Assembly: GCA_017431945.1 (NCBI GenBank) | Contig: JAFRJZ010000024.1 | Coordinates: 1-33,601 of the forward strand | Origin: Candidatus Saccharimonadota bacterium | GTDB lineage: Bacteria > Patescibacteriota > Saccharimonadia > Saccharimonadales > Saccharimonadaceae | DNA: 33,601 bases | Direction of reading: 5' to 3' | Shown here: piece by piece, positions 22,736 to 31,806 of the stretch | Layout of the letters: each line of letters begins with the position of its first letter | Numbering within the stretch: the first letter of the stretch is position 1 | Translations under genes and position numbers: made by a program | The notes under the pieces: generated by a model | Databases searched by the model: none | What the model was told of the DNA's origin: nothing | What the model saw: only the letters and a program-made list of their open reading frames with translations

Positions 22736-23527
22736 GTGAATAGCGCCAAAACTCTCAAGTCAAAAAAAGAGCAGCCTCAAGGTTTTACCATTATTGAGGT
22801 CACGCTCTTTTTGGCACTCACCGGTCTTGTTTTGGCTGGTATTATCATGACTTTTTCCAGCGTTAGTCGTCAACGCTATAGTGACTCTGTTCAAAATTTT
22901 GCCGAATATTTACGCGATTTATATTCTCAAACCGAAAACATCCAAAACAATGGCAATAATTGTCAATGCGAAAAAAGCCGCAAAAACACTTGTTGTGGCC
23001 AGGGTAAAACCGCTTTTTATGGCAAGATCGTCACTTTTGACACCAATAGCAAAGATCCCAACGGCCAAACCATCAAATCTTATGATGTCATCGGTAATGC
23101 TCATCTTGGCACCAATCTCGTTGATGACACCAAGCAACTACTGCGAAATGACATCAAAATTAGTTTTATTAGTGGTGATCGAGGCGTAGAATACAAACCA
23201 GTCTGGCAGGCCATCGCTCAACGTCCCGACCGCAAAGTTTTTACAGGAAGTATTCTTATCGTGCGTTCCCCCGATAGTGGCATTATCCATACTTATTATC
23301 GTGATCAAGCTGTCACTCCTAGTAGCGGTGTCAATTTAACCGATTGGCTAAACGGTGCTAATAATACTAGCGACACTAATCTTTGCATTTATTCCGATGA
23401 ATTAGTATCTTCTCGTGGTGAGCGTCGTAATATTCGTATCGCCAAGGACGCCCATAATGCTTCTGGTGTTAAATTAATTGCTAGTAATCTCCCATCATGG
23501 GAAGGGGGTTCAGTATGCGGCAGTTAG
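22736..23527 (+). CDS. Type IV minor pilin-like protein A
   Basis: 263 residues. Class III signal: basic leader, then QG/FTIIEV with Gly before the cleavage site and Glu at +5, followed by a hydrophobic helix (about 17-38). After prepilin peptidase processing this would be assembled into, or prime, a type IV pilus. The rest is polar, with a Cys-rich region (NNCQCEKSRKNTCCGQ, about 80-95) in the position of a pilin variable loop. The start is GTG, with AAGGGAG just upstream, 9 nt after the preceding stop. It overlaps the next gene. Confidence 0.85.
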   Translation: MNSAKTLKSKKEQPQGFTIIEVTLFLALTGLVLAGIIMTFSSVSRQRYSDSVQNFAEYLRDLYSQTENIQNNGNNCQCEKSRKNTCCGQGKTAFYGKIVTFDTNSKDPNGQTIKSYDVIGNAHLGTNLVDDTKQLLRNDIKISFISGDRGVEYKPVWQAIAQRPDRKVFTGSILIVRSPDSGIIHTYYRDQAVTPSSGVNLTDWLNGANNTSDTNLCIYSDELVSSRGERRNIRIAKDAHNASGVKLIASNLPSWEGGSVCGS

Positions 23528-24258
23528 CGAATTCTCGAAATTCTCGACATGGTGATACCTTTGTTGAAGTTTGTTTTGCTCTAGCCATATTTAGCTTTCT
23601 TGCAGTTATTGCTATCAGCTCCATGAATAAGAATCTCGTCAGTGTCCAATCTACCCTCGAATCTGAAGTTACGCGTAGCGAGATTGACGCTCAAACCGAA
23701 GCTATTCGCTTCATTCACGAAGCCTATGTTGGTAGTCTTAGTTCTGGTTATATAAATAATACCTGGACCAACATTACCGAAAATGCTCTAAAGCCAAGCG
23801 AAGCTAGCAATCTTGATAAAATGTGGCCGCCCCAGACTTGTGGTGATATTTATGATAGCAGTAAGAATCCCTACAAAAGCAAAATGATGATTATTAATAC
23901 TCGTGCACTTAGCGAAGACGACGGCAATAGTGTCGTTTCAGCTGGCAACAGTAACGAAATTTTCACAGAAGCTGTTATTATCCCGCGCTTAATTTATAAT
24001 AATCAAGACGACACCGCCCTCAATTCTCTCACTACTGATCCCGATGCTGATCTTTTGTCAAAATCTGAAGGCATTTGGTTTTATGCTGTTGATGGTGGTG
24101 ATTTTTATGATATCTATCTCCAATCTTGTTGGTATGCCACAGAAAGTCCTACACCCCGCACCGTCGATACTGTTTTTCGCCTTTATAACCCTCCGCAACC
24201 AGTTAGTAGCGTCAACCATCATAATAATTTAAATCATGAAACTAGGCAGGCTTGTTAG
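23515..24258 (+). CDS. Type IV minor pilin-like protein B
   Basis: 247 residues. N-terminal motif RHG/DTFVEVCFALAIFSFLAV: Gly before the cleavage site and Glu at +5 of the mature protein, then a hydrophobic helix, so a prepilin. The remainder is polar with two Cys (PPQTCGD, LQSCWYA). The ATG at 23515 is preferred over the ATG at 23497, because GAAGGGGG sits directly before it. The gene overlaps the preceding pilin gene by 13 nt. The missing aromatic at +1 (Asp instead of Phe) is unusual for a class III site, but minor pilins vary. Confidence 0.82.
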   Translation: MRQLANSRNSRHGDTFVEVCFALAIFSFLAVIAISSMNKNLVSVQSTLESEVTRSEIDAQTEAIRFIHEAYVGSLSSGYINNTWTNITENALKPSEASNLDKMWPPQTCGDIYDSSKNPYKSKMMIINTRALSEDDGNSVVSAGNSNEIFTEAVIIPRLIYNNQDDTALNSLTTDPDADLLSKSEGIWFYAVDGGDFYDIYLQSCWYATESPTPRTVDTVFRLYNPPQPVSSVNHHNNLNHETRQAC

Positions 24259-24267
24259 GAGAAATAT

Positions 24268-25089
24268 ATGAAAGATTTTATTGAAAGATTATCAAAGAAA
24301 ACTCTCAAAACCAAATCTGGTTTTACTCTAATTGAATTTTCCATCGCTCTAGCCGTCCTCGCTATATTTCTTATTCTCATCCTGCAGGTTTCTAACAATA
24401 CCATCGCTATTTATCAAAAAGGCCTTGCCACCAAATCTATCAGTACTGCTGGTCGCGATTTGCTCGATGAGCTTTCTCGATCTATTGCTGCTTCACCGAC
24501 CGGTGGACTTAAAGTGCTTTGTGACAAAACTAAAAACCCCGACGATTGCAAAAACGACTCTGACATTCAACTTGGCATAGTTTATCAAATAGTTTACAAT
24601 GGTCAAAATCCAGCCTATGGCATGTTTTGTACTGGCAAGTATTCCTATTTTTGGAATTCTGGTTATGTACTTCAATCTGGTGGCCAAGGCCAACAGGTAA
24701 CCTATAAAAATGGTGCGAGCAATCGTCATGATGCCCTTGTCCGTTTTGAAGATCCAGGCAATGACCTCTGCATTAATTATATGGAAGGCCGAGGTCTTAA
24801 TGTTCCTACTAATAAGGCCCCAGTTGTATTACTCCAAAACGACTCCGATCTCCAAACCGCACTTTACGATTTTACTATTTTCCAGCCCAGTCAAGACGTG
24901 ACCATCTCGCGCATCTTTTACTCTGGCACCTTTGTTCTTGGCACTCTTTCTGGCAATATTAGTAATATCACTGCCTCTAATGATTATTGTCGGGACGAAG
25001 CGATGCGTTCACTTAGTTCCGATCTCGCGTATTGTTCAATTAATAAGTTTAATTTTGCCGCACAGGCGTTAGGAGGACAAAATGATTAA
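24268..25089 (+). CDS. Type IV minor pilin-like protein C
   Basis: 273 residues. Classic prepilin motif SG/FTLIEFSIALAVLAIFLIL (Gly before the site, Phe +1, Glu +5), with a 19-residue basic leader. The polar C-terminal domain has several Cys (VLCDKTKNPDDC, MFCTGK, LCINY), which may form disulfides. TAGGAGA lies upstream of the ATG, 9 nt after the previous stop. The end overlaps the next gene by 8 nt. It is the best candidate for a PilW/PilJ-like minor pilin, judging by N-terminus and order, though I cannot match a subfamily. Confidence 0.87.
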   Translation: MKDFIERLSKKTLKTKSGFTLIEFSIALAVLAIFLILILQVSNNTIAIYQKGLATKSISTAGRDLLDELSRSIAASPTGGLKVLCDKTKNPDDCKNDSDIQLGIVYQIVYNGQNPAYGMFCTGKYSYFWNSGYVLQSGGQGQQVTYKNGASNRHDALVRFEDPGNDLCINYMEGRGLNVPTNKAPVVLLQNDSDLQTALYDFTIFQPSQDVTISRIFYSGTFVLGTLSGNISNITASNDYCRDEAMRSLSSDLAYCSINKFNFAAQALGGQND

Positions 25090-26275
25090 ACATTTTAAAT
25101 ATCAAACTAAAAAAGGCGGTGCTTCAATCTATGTCACGATTTTTATCGCCCTCATTATTAGCATAGTGACGCTCAGCTTTGCTCGCCTTGCTATTTCCGA
25201 GTTGTCAAAATCAGGCGATTACGATCTCAATCAGTCTGCCTATGACTCCGCTCTCGCTGGTGTTGAAGATGCTAGGCTTACTATTTCCTCCTGTCTCCAA
25301 ACCGGCAAGACTCTCGACCAATGTGGTATCACCAGTACTAACCTTGATGATTGTAACGCCTTTCTTAAGAGCCCATATATTGATCGCGACGAGGTAGATG
25401 GCGCCGTCTTTATTGAAGAGAACAGCAACCAATCTGGCGAAACCACCTCTCAAGCCTACACCTGCGTAGTCCTCAACAGCAACCTACCAGATTATCTTGG
25501 TCAAATCAGTTCAGATTATCGCGTGCGCTTAGTACCACTCAAATCAGATAATCTTAACGGCGTTGATAATGTTGTCCTCAGTTGGTATGAAAACTCAGAA
25601 ACTCAATGTCCTAGTGGTAATTGCGATGGCAAATTTGGTAGCAAAGAAAATGCTCCAGTTCCTCCCGTCCTTGCGGTTTCAGTCATTCAAGCCGGCTCTG
25701 ATTTTACTCGCGACAGCTTCAATGACACCAGAAATGGTAAATTTGGCTCTGTAGTGCTTTATCCTAATGGTAATATTGGCAATGACGTTTCTATGGCAGA
25801 AGTATCGGCCGGAGAATTAGTTAGTGCCTTTGACAAAGGTAGCGGCACCAACCAAGCCAAGATTATTGGTTGTCACTCCACCGACACTTACGCCTGTTCT
25901 GTTCGCATCAAACTCCCAAGTGCGTCACGCCACAAGGATACTACTTATCTGGTAGTTGCAATGCCTTATGACAACACTTCTTCTGCCTTTAAAGTTACCC
26001 TCAACGACAGTAGCAACTCTGTTATCAATTTCCGCGATGCTCAAATCGCTGTTGATTCTACCGGTCGTGCTAACGACGTTTACCGTCGTATTGAAGCGCG
26101 TATTGACCCCGTAGATATTTACTATCCATATTCACTCTATGGCGTTGAACTTGCATCGGCTTATGGCAGTGAAGGCGGTATGGACAAAGATTTCTGGGTC
26201 ACTCGCAATTGTTGGATGAGCAAGGGTGGCAGCGTAAGCAGTTGTGATAATAGCGGCACCTCGTATCCGAATTAG
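25082..26275 (+). CDS. PilX-like pilus-associated protein
   Basis: 397 residues. The N-terminus (KKGGASIYVTIFIALIISIVTLSFA, in two short runs KKGGASIYV and TIFIALIISIV) resembles PilX/GspK-type proteins: a GG-A-S start of a hydrophobic helix, with no Glu at +5. The following ARLAISELSKSGDYDLNQSAYDSALAGVEDAR pattern (ELSKSGDY ... AYDSALAGVE) is also typical of these pilus-tip or priming components. The polar C-terminal region has Cys pairs (CPSGNCDG, NCWMSKGGSVSSC). GGAGGAC lies just before the ATG, which is inside the preceding gene's end. It closes the operon, followed by the initiator tRNA promoter. Confidence 0.8.
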   Translation: MIKHFKYQTKKGGASIYVTIFIALIISIVTLSFARLAISELSKSGDYDLNQSAYDSALAGVEDARLTISSCLQTGKTLDQCGITSTNLDDCNAFLKSPYIDRDEVDGAVFIEENSNQSGETTSQAYTCVVLNSNLPDYLGQISSDYRVRLVPLKSDNLNGVDNVVLSWYENSETQCPSGNCDGKFGSKENAPVPPVLAVSVIQAGSDFTRDSFNDTRNGKFGSVVLYPNGNIGNDVSMAEVSAGELVSAFDKGSGTNQAKIIGCHSTDTYACSVRIKLPSASRHKDTTYLVVAMPYDNTSSAFKVTLNDSSNSVINFRDAQIAVDSTGRANDVYRRIEARIDPVDIYYPYSLYGVELASAYGSEGGMDKDFWVTRNCWMSKGGSVSSCDNSGTSYPN

Positions 26276-26278
26276 CTC

Positions 26279-26307
26279 TTGACAAATCCCAGGAGTAGGT
26301 GTATAAT
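26279..26307 (+). promoter_or_regulatory. Consensus promoter of tRNA-fMet, with overlapping inverted repeat
   Basis: Perfect TTGACA (26279-26284), 17-nt spacer, perfect TATAAT (26302-26307). A 9-bp inverted repeat (26296-26304 with 26314-26322) spans the -10 box and ends 3 nt before the tRNA. It may be an operator or a short leader hairpin. This is the strongest promoter in the window, suitable for a stable RNA. Confidence 0.85.
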
Positions 26308-26325
26308 AGAAATATACACCTACAT

Positions 26326-26402
26326 CGCGGGGTAGAGCAGCCTGGTAGCTCGTTTGGCTCATAACCAAAAGGTCGCTGGTTCAAATCCAGCCCCCGCAAC
26401 CA
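26326..26402 (+). tRNA. Initiator tRNA-fMet (anticodon CAT)
   Basis: 77 nt with encoded CCA. Initiator features: C1 opposite A72 (unpaired acceptor end), A11-T24 in the D stem, anticodon loop CTCATAA. The sequence is near E. coli tRNA-fMet. The anticodon stem is TTTGG/CCAAA, so only two of the three GC pairs typical of initiators are present; the outer one is a T-A pair. Confidence 0.96.
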
Positions 26403-26424
26403 CGATTCTAACTAGCTTAGAGTC

Positions 26425-26470
26425 AAAAATAGCTCCACGATTGACCCCCCAGTCGTGGAGCTATTTTTTA
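26425..26470. terminator. Bidirectional terminator
   Basis: Perfect 16-bp inverted repeat (26425-26440 with 26453-26468), 12-nt loop, with T-rich ends on both strands. It serves the tRNA-fMet on the plus strand and the oxidoreductase gene on the minus strand. Confidence 0.93.
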
Positions 26471-26483
26471 TGCCCCGCACCCC

Positions 26484-27689
26484 CTATTTTTTCTTTGCTA
26501 ACTTCTTTGCTGCGGTCTTTACCGCTTCGCCCCAATTTGTCGCCACATGTGGCGTGCTCGCTAATTCTCTTGCCGATAATCCATATCTTACCGCAATTGC
26601 TACTTCTTGGGCTACTAGGTCCGCATCTGGGGTTACTATGGTCGCTCCCACCATCATTCCAGACTTATCAGTTGATAATTTTACTAAACCAATTTTTACC
26701 CCCTGTGCATGTTCCATGCTTGCTAGTGACACCAGGGAACTCCTAATTTTCCTTTTTAGTATACGGGCCTCTTTTTCATTCATTCCCACCTTTGCAATTT
26801 TTGGAAAAGTCTCAGTCACGCGGGTAAACCCGCTATAATTCACCATCGCTTTGCCTCGCTTAATCATATTAGCGGTCACCAGCTTTGCTTCGTAAATCGA
26901 TTTTTCAATTGAATTATCGCCCCCCAGCACGCTACCAGCCGCCCAAATATTCTTATTGCTAGTCAATAGGCTCTTATTCGTCTTAATAAATCCACGATCT
27001 ATCTTCACCCCTGCCTTTTCCAGGCTAATATCAATCGCTGGCTTTGTACCGCCTGCTAGCACTACCGCGTTGACGCGTATAGTATGCATTTTGCCATCCA
27101 ATCTATAAGTCACGGCTTTTTTGCCTTTCTTTTCCTGTACCACTTCCATTACGCGCGCACCAGTCAGCACCCTTATTCGCGAGCGCACTTCAAAACAGTG
27201 TTTCATAAACTGCCCGATTTCTTTATCCTCTTTTGGCAAAATCTGCTTCTGAGCTTCAATAATTATTACCTTCGCGCCCAATCCCGCCAAGTATTGCGCC
27301 GTTTCGCAACCGCACTTGCCCCCACCTATCACTACTACCGTTTCGGGGGGCGTTTGCAATTTATGCACTTCTCGGGGGGTAAAATATGCCACCTCACTCA
27401 GGCCTTTGATTCGGTCGTCTATCAATTCTGTACCAGTCGCGATTAAGAATTTATCTGCCGTCAAGTGGCGATTACCCACCACCACCTCGTGTGGGTTCAC
27501 GAATCTCGCATGCCCATGATAACAAGATACCTTAGCATTTGCCAGCGCTCGCGCCTTTGCTGCCGAGCCTGGTTTATTTTTAAACCCTACCATAGCAGTC
27601 TTAATGCCAGCTTCCGCTGCCATCATCGCGGCCGTTCTGCCAGCCACACCAGTTCCAATTACGATAAATTTAAAATCACGCCTACCCAT
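26484..27689 (-). CDS. FAD/NAD(P)-dependent pyridine nucleotide-disulfide oxidoreductase family protein
   Basis: 401 residues. An N-terminal FAD-binding Rossmann motif (FIVIGTGVAGRTAAMMAAE, about 8-26), the second nucleotide-binding motif (VVVIGGGKCGCETAQYLAGLG), the GGTKPAIDIS and NIWAAGSVLGG (FAD-contact AAGS/GD) segments, and a dimerisation-like C-terminal domain. It lacks the CxxxxC redox-active disulfide found at the N-terminus of lipoamide dehydrogenase and mercuric reductase. It is also shorter than their about 460 residues. It might be an NADH oxidase-type enzyme or a family member with a different acceptor. AAAGGAA precedes the ATG. The upstream membrane gene is 53 nt away on the same strand. 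Substrate unknown. Confidence 0.85.
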   Translation of the reverse strand: MGRRDFKFIVIGTGVAGRTAAMMAAEAGIKTAMVGFKNKPGSAAKARALANAKVSCYHGHARFVNPHEVVVGNRHLTADKFLIATGTELIDDRIKGLSEVAYFTPREVHKLQTPPETVVVIGGGKCGCETAQYLAGLGAKVIIIEAQKQILPKEDKEIGQFMKHCFEVRSRIRVLTGARVMEVVQEKKGKKAVTYRLDGKMHTIRVNAVVLAGGTKPAIDISLEKAGVKIDRGFIKTNKSLLTSNKNIWAAGSVLGGDNSIEKSIYEAKLVTANMIKRGKAMVNYSGFTRVTETFPKIAKVGMNEKEARILKRKIRSSLVSLASMEHAQGVKIGLVKLSTDKSGMMVGATIVTPDADLVAQEVAIAVRYGLSARELASTPHVATNWGEAVKTAAKKLAKKK

Positions 27690-27742
27690 TTTTAATAATT
27701 TCCTTTACCCTATTTTAGCATAGACTTTATCAAATTTCTAGT

Positions 27743-28435
27743 CTAATTTAGTAAATAAAATACCAATATAAACAGCCCTAGCACCAAGAACCCTGCACCC
27801 GACAAAATCTTCAAAAAATTCTTGTGTTTACTGCGCCAATGCTGAATATCGGTAATCGTCTTACCCTTACGCACCAATACTCGCACCAATATCAACGGTA
27901 GCATCGATACTAATGTAAATAGCACAACTGCTAACAACTGCCACTCTGCATGGAGCTCCAATATACTATTACCCGCCACTACAAACAAAATCAGCGAAAA
28001 CGGCAATTCGGCAAAACAGGTCATAATCCCCAGGACAAAGGCCTCGGTATTGCTCTCGGTTGCCCGCGCTCGCGAATCAATAAATCTCGCCACTACCTTT
28101 GGAATCCATAACTCCACCCCCTTGCCCCAACGGTAGTAAAACAACCATACTGCAAATGCCAACGCCGCCAGCAGTATCACCAGTACTAGTAGCCAGATTT
28201 TTTCTAACGCTCCGCCATAGTACCTCAAAAGCATAAATGATACCGTGCAAATACTGACAAATATCATAATTCCGATACCGGCTACATAACTTCCAGCTAG
28301 TGACCGCGTCTTGGCCCGAATGTGTTTTTGGCTGCTGGAATGATACAAAAGTAGCAAACAACCAATGCCGAGTTGCAAACTCGCGTTGATCAACCCTGCT
28401 AATACGATTACTGCTGCAGATATAGCCCAATCCAT
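27743..28435 (-). CDS. Polytopic membrane protein of unknown function
   Basis: 230 residues with about six hydrophobic segments: helix 1 at 4-28, then others near 45-68, 75-98, about 130-155 (FVLGIMTCFAELPFSLILFVVAG), 165-187 and 205-229. The pattern GIMTCFAELPF resembles the small-residue/Pro motifs of LysE- or cytochrome-c-biogenesis-type transporters, but I cannot assign a family. Basic loops mark the cytoplasmic side. The ATG lies only 6 nt after a TGATAAAAT box, with no ribosome binding site. It probably forms an operon with the oxidoreductase 53 nt downstream, which may hint at a shared redox role, though this is only context. Confidence 0.8.
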   Translation of the reverse strand: MDWAISAAVIVLAGLINASLQLGIGCLLLLYHSSSQKHIRAKTRSLAGSYVAGIGIMIFVSICTVSFMLLRYYGGALEKIWLLVLVILLAALAFAVWLFYYRWGKGVELWIPKVVARFIDSRARATESNTEAFVLGIMTCFAELPFSLILFVVAGNSILELHAEWQLLAVVLFTLVSMLPLILVRVLVRKGKTITDIQHWRSKHKNFLKILSGAGFLVLGLFILVFYLLN

Positions 28436-28441
28436 ATTTAT

Positions 28442-28450
28442 ATTTTATCA
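28442..28450 (-). promoter_or_regulatory. Extended -10 promoter (TGATAAAAT), leaderless gene
   Basis: Minus-strand TG-A-TAAAAT, ending 6 nt before the ATG at 28435. The divergent gene's promoter lies in the same 60-nt gap. Confidence 0.6.
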
Positions 28451-28459
28451 TGCTCAAGC

Positions 28460-28488
28460 TTGATTTTCAATTCAATTTTTGCTACACT
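28460..28488 (+). promoter_or_regulatory. Promoter TTGATT-17-TACACT, leaderless gene
   Basis: -35-like TTGATT at 28460-28465, 17-nt spacer, -10-like TACACT at 28483-28488. The ATG at 28496 begins 7 nt later with no Shine-Dalgarno. Confidence 0.55.
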
Positions 28489-28495
28489 CCCGCCC

Positions 28496-29899
28496 ATGAA
28501 AAAAATTATCATTGGCCTCTCTGTCGTGATTGGGCTTTTTATCACAGCGTTGACCCCGCTCGCGACCGCCACTCACCCACCCCAAATCATCATCAACGCT
28601 ATTAATCCTGGCTACACTATCAACGGTCACGCCAATACCGACGAGTTTATTGAGCTCATCAACCTCACCGACGGCCCACTTTCGCTCACTGGACTCTCAC
28701 TCGAATATACCAATAGCAGTGGCAACACCGACCAGCTCTTTGAATTTCCCGAAGGCAGTACCATGATTGGCGAAACTCTACTTCTGCGCCTCGCCAGCTC
28801 TCCCGATGCCACCGACGCCGACCTTGTATATACTAAGACTCTCGCTCTTAGCGCTGGCCCACTCACTCTCACCAATGGTACCGACACTCTCAGCTCTATC
28901 TGCTGGACTGGCAAGGATGGTTGCTACACCAAGTTTAATAGTAAAAACCCCACCTCGCTTGTCTGGAACGAGGAATCCGGTCTTTATGAGCACAGCGAAG
29001 ATTACTACCCCACTTACGACGCCACTAAGCCCGGCTATCAAGCCCCGCCCACCCCCGCCAATACCGACGAAGTTATACAGCCCAAGTGTCGCGGCCTCCA
29101 ATTTTCTGAGGTCCTCTCCTACTACGAGTCCGACCAGTCCGAACAATTCATTGAGATTTATAATCCTTTGGATCACGACATCAATCTCGCCGGTTGCCAA
29201 GTCAAATACAAGAAAAAGTCTTATAACCTTTCTGGTATCATCAGCCCGGACCACTACTCCGCCCGCTTTGCCACCGATTTTCGCCTTACCAAGAACCCTA
29301 CCTCTGCTAACACTATTGAATTAATCGATGTGGACGGCCACAAGATTGACGAGATTACTTATTATAACGGTCAGAAAAAAGCCACCGCCTACGCGTGGTT
29401 TGGTTTTCATGAAAACGGTGAAGAACAATGGCTTCAAACTTACGCCCCCACTCCCGGCTCTGCCAACGATTATCAGCAGTATAAAACTTGCCCCGAGGGC
29501 AAGGTTATCAACGAAGCCACTGGCAACTGCGTCAAGGCCAGCACGCTTGATAGTACTCTCGCCCCTTGCCCAGCAGGGAAATACCGCAATCCTCTCACCG
29601 GCCGTTGCAAATCTCTCGCTAGTACTACTAAGACACTCAAACCCTGTCCCGACGGTTACGAGCGCAATCCCGATACTAACCGCTGTCGCAAAATCAAACA
29701 AAATACGGGGGCCAACTACCCCCTCAGCGCCACCGAGAGCCAAGCTGTCGCTTCTAGCTTTGTGGCTCTCGGTGCGGTACTGATAATTATTATCCTCGCG
29801 CTAGTCTATATCGGCTTTCAATTTCGTTACGAAATTGCCAAGGCTTTTCGCCGACTTACTTGTCTACGACTTCGCCTTCCACCGCGTCGCCGTCCTTAG
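28496..29899 (+). CDS. Surface protein with two lamin-tail domains and Cys repeats
   Basis: 467 residues. Export signal at about 1-24 ([22 protein letters not shown]). Two lamin-tail (LTD) beta-sandwich domains follow: about 25-150 ([24 protein letters not shown]) and about 190-320 ([24 protein letters not shown]). Three 14-residue-type Cys repeats come next, [28 protein letters not shown] and [14 protein letters not shown], then a C-terminal membrane helix and a basic tail ([16 protein letters not shown]). This makes a cell-surface anchored protein, maybe for adhesion or nuclease-linked contacts. The ATG 28496 is chosen over an earlier in-frame one at 28460 that lies inside the promoter. The final 44 nt overlap the end of dnaK on the other strand. 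Confidence 0.85.
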   Translation: MKKIIIGLSVVIGLFITALTPLATATHPPQIIINAINPGYTINGHANTDEFIELINLTDGPLSLTGLSLEYTNSSGNTDQLFEFPEGSTMIGETLLLRLASSPDATDADLVYTKTLALSAGPLTLTNGTDTLSSICWTGKDGCYTKFNSKNPTSLVWNEESGLYEHSEDYYPTYDATKPGYQAPPTPANTDEVIQPKCRGLQFSEVLSYYESDQSEQFIEIYNPLDHDINLAGCQVKYKKKSYNLSGIISPDHYSARFATDFRLTKNPTSANTIELIDVDGHKIDEITYYNGQKKATAYAWFGFHENGEEQWLQTYAPTPGSANDYQQYKTCPEGKVINEATGNCVKASTLDSTLAPCPAGKYRNPLTGRCKSLASTTKTLKPCPDGYERNPDTNRCRKIKQNTGANYPLSATESQAVASSFVALGAVLIIIILALVYIGFQFRYEIAKAFRRLTCLRLRLPPRRRP

Positions 29900-31751
29900 C
29901 GTCGTCGCTCTTAGGCGCATCATCTGGGGCTTTCTGTTCGCCACCAGCCTGCTGATACATCTTCGCGCCTATTGGCATAATCTTATCTGACAGTTCTTTG
30001 CCAGCTGCCTCTAATTTATCCTTATCAGCATCGGTATCTTTTAATACTTCTTTTGCTTCCTCTACGGCCTTTTTAATAGTCTCAGCGTCTTCATCCGCAA
30101 TCTTGCCTTTATATTCATCTGGCATTTTCTCGGCCTGATACACCGCATTTTCTAGTTGGTTGCGGGCATCTATCGCCTCACGCTTCTTTTTATCCTCATC
30201 GGCGTGCGCTTCGGCTTCTTTTTGCGCCTTCTCAATATCATCCTTGCTCATATTACCCGAGTTTTGGATGGTAATAGATTGCTCTTTGCCGGTACCCTTA
30301 TCCTTAGCGGTCACATTTAAGATACCGTTCGCGTCTAGGTTAAAGGTCACTTCAATTTGTGGTATACCGCGTGGCGCCGGCGCGATACCGTCTAGGATAA
30401 AGCGTCCTAAGGATTTATTATCATTTGCCATTTCACGCTCACCTTGGAGTACATGAATCTCCACCTGCGGCTGGTTGTCTGAGGCGGTAGAGAACACTTC
30501 GCTCTTAGAGGTCGGGATAGTAGTGTTGCGGTTAATCAACGGTGTACGCACTCCGCCCATGGTTTCAATACCCAGGGTTAATGGCGTCACATCTAGTAGC
30601 AACACATCTTTCACATCACCTTGCAACACTCCGCCTTGAATCGCAGCACCAATCGCCACCACCTCATCTGGGTTTACACCCTGCATCGGGTCTTTGCCAA
30701 AGATTTTCTTGACCTTTTCTACCACCGCTGGCATACGGGTCATACCACCCACCATCACGATTTGATCTACATCACTAGCTTTGAGTTTAGCATCTTTCAG
30801 CGCCTTCTCTACCGGCTCCGCCAAGCGGTCTAGCAGTGGCTCTACTAATTCCTCTAATTTCGCTCTAGTCAAAGTATGTTCAAAATGTTTCGGTCCGTCC
30901 GCATCGGCAGTCAAGAAGGGCAGGTTAATATCGGTTGAAGTTGCCGACGAGAGTTCCTTCTTTGCCTTTTCCGCCTCATCCTTCACCCGTTGCATCGCCG
31001 CCGGGTCATCTTTGATATCCACACCCGACTCTTTCTTAAACTCATCTATCAGGTAGTTGACAATGATATTATCAAAGTCTTCACCACCTAGGTGTGTATC
31101 ACCATTGGTGGATTTCACTTCAAACACGCCATCACCCAGTTCTAGTATAGATACATCAAATGTCCCACCACCCAGGTCAAACACCGCGATTTTTTCATCT
31201 TTGTTATTCTCCAAGCCATAAGCCAAAGCCGCCGCTGTCGGCTCATTGATAATACGCTTCACCTCTAGCCCGGCGATTTTACCGGCATCCTTAGTCGCCT
31301 GGCGCTGCGAATCGTCAAAATACGCCGGCACCGTAATAATCGCCTCGGTCACCTCCTCCCCCAGGAACGCCTCGGCATCTGCCTTGATTTTTGCCAAAAT
31401 CATCGCCGAGATTTCCTCTGGTGTGTATTCCTTGCCATCCATCTCTACGGCTACGCCGTTGCCTTTCTTCACAATTTTATACGGCATGATATCCAGGTCG
31501 CGCTTCACTTCTTTATCTTCATATTTACGGCCAATCAAGCGCTTAATACCATAAATGGTATTTTTTGGATTAGTTACGCGTTGGCGTTGTGCCACTTTAC
31601 CTACTAGGCGCTCACCTTTCTTGGTCACCGCCACCACACTCGGGGTAGTGCGATCACCCTCAGCATTAGTAATCACCTCTGGTTTCCCCGCCACCATATA
31701 GGCAAACGCCGAGTTGGTGGTTCCAAGGTCAATTCCAATAATTTTAGACAT
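29856..31751 (-). CDS. dnaK: Chaperone DnaK (Hsp70)
   Basis: ATP-dependent chaperone for protein folding and stress. 631 residues, normal length. N-terminal ATPase domain: [17 protein letters not shown], the signature [28 protein letters not shown], then the [11 protein letters not shown] linker region, a substrate-binding beta-domain ([17 protein letters not shown]) and a helical lid. C-terminal acidic tail ends EGEVVDK. The ATG at 31751 is chosen from the position of AAGGAG upstream and the N-terminus MSKIIGID. A longer in-frame start would add residues inside the leader. No grpE or dnaJ is next to it. Two CIRCE operators imply HrcA control. Confidence 0.98.
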   Translation of the reverse strand: MSKIIGIDLGTTNSAFAYMVAGKPEVITNAEGDRTTPSVVAVTKKGERLVGKVAQRQRVTNPKNTIYGIKRLIGRKYEDKEVKRDLDIMPYKIVKKGNGVAVEMDGKEYTPEEISAMILAKIKADAEAFLGEEVTEAIITVPAYFDDSQRQATKDAGKIAGLEVKRIINEPTAAALAYGLENNKDEKIAVFDLGGGTFDVSILELGDGVFEVKSTNGDTHLGGEDFDNIIVNYLIDEFKKESGVDIKDDPAAMQRVKDEAEKAKKELSSATSTDINLPFLTADADGPKHFEHTLTRAKLEELVEPLLDRLAEPVEKALKDAKLKASDVDQIVMVGGMTRMPAVVEKVKKIFGKDPMQGVNPDEVVAIGAAIQGGVLQGDVKDVLLLDVTPLTLGIETMGGVRTPLINRNTTIPTSKSEVFSTASDNQPQVEIHVLQGEREMANDNKSLGRFILDGIAPAPRGIPQIEVTFNLDANGILNVTAKDKGTGKEQSITIQNSGNMSKDDIEKAQKEAEAHADEDKKKREAIDARNQLENAVYQAEKMPDEYKGKIADEDAETIKKAVEEAKEVLKDTDADKDKLEAAGKELSDKIMPIGAKMYQQAGGEQKAPDDAPKSDDAKDGDAVEGEVVDK

Positions 31752-31768
31752 ATTTTTTCTCCTTTCTT

Positions 31769-31795
31769 TTAGCACTCGTTCATAGTGACTGCTAA
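31769..31795 (-). promoter_or_regulatory. CIRCE-like HrcA operator 2, in the dnaK leader
   Basis: TTAGCACTC-N9-GACTGCTAA, one mismatch from the CIRCE consensus, located between the promoter and the dnaK start. It would be in the 5' leader of the mRNA. Confidence 0.8.
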
Positions 31796-31806
31796 TCTAT
31801 ACCCCT

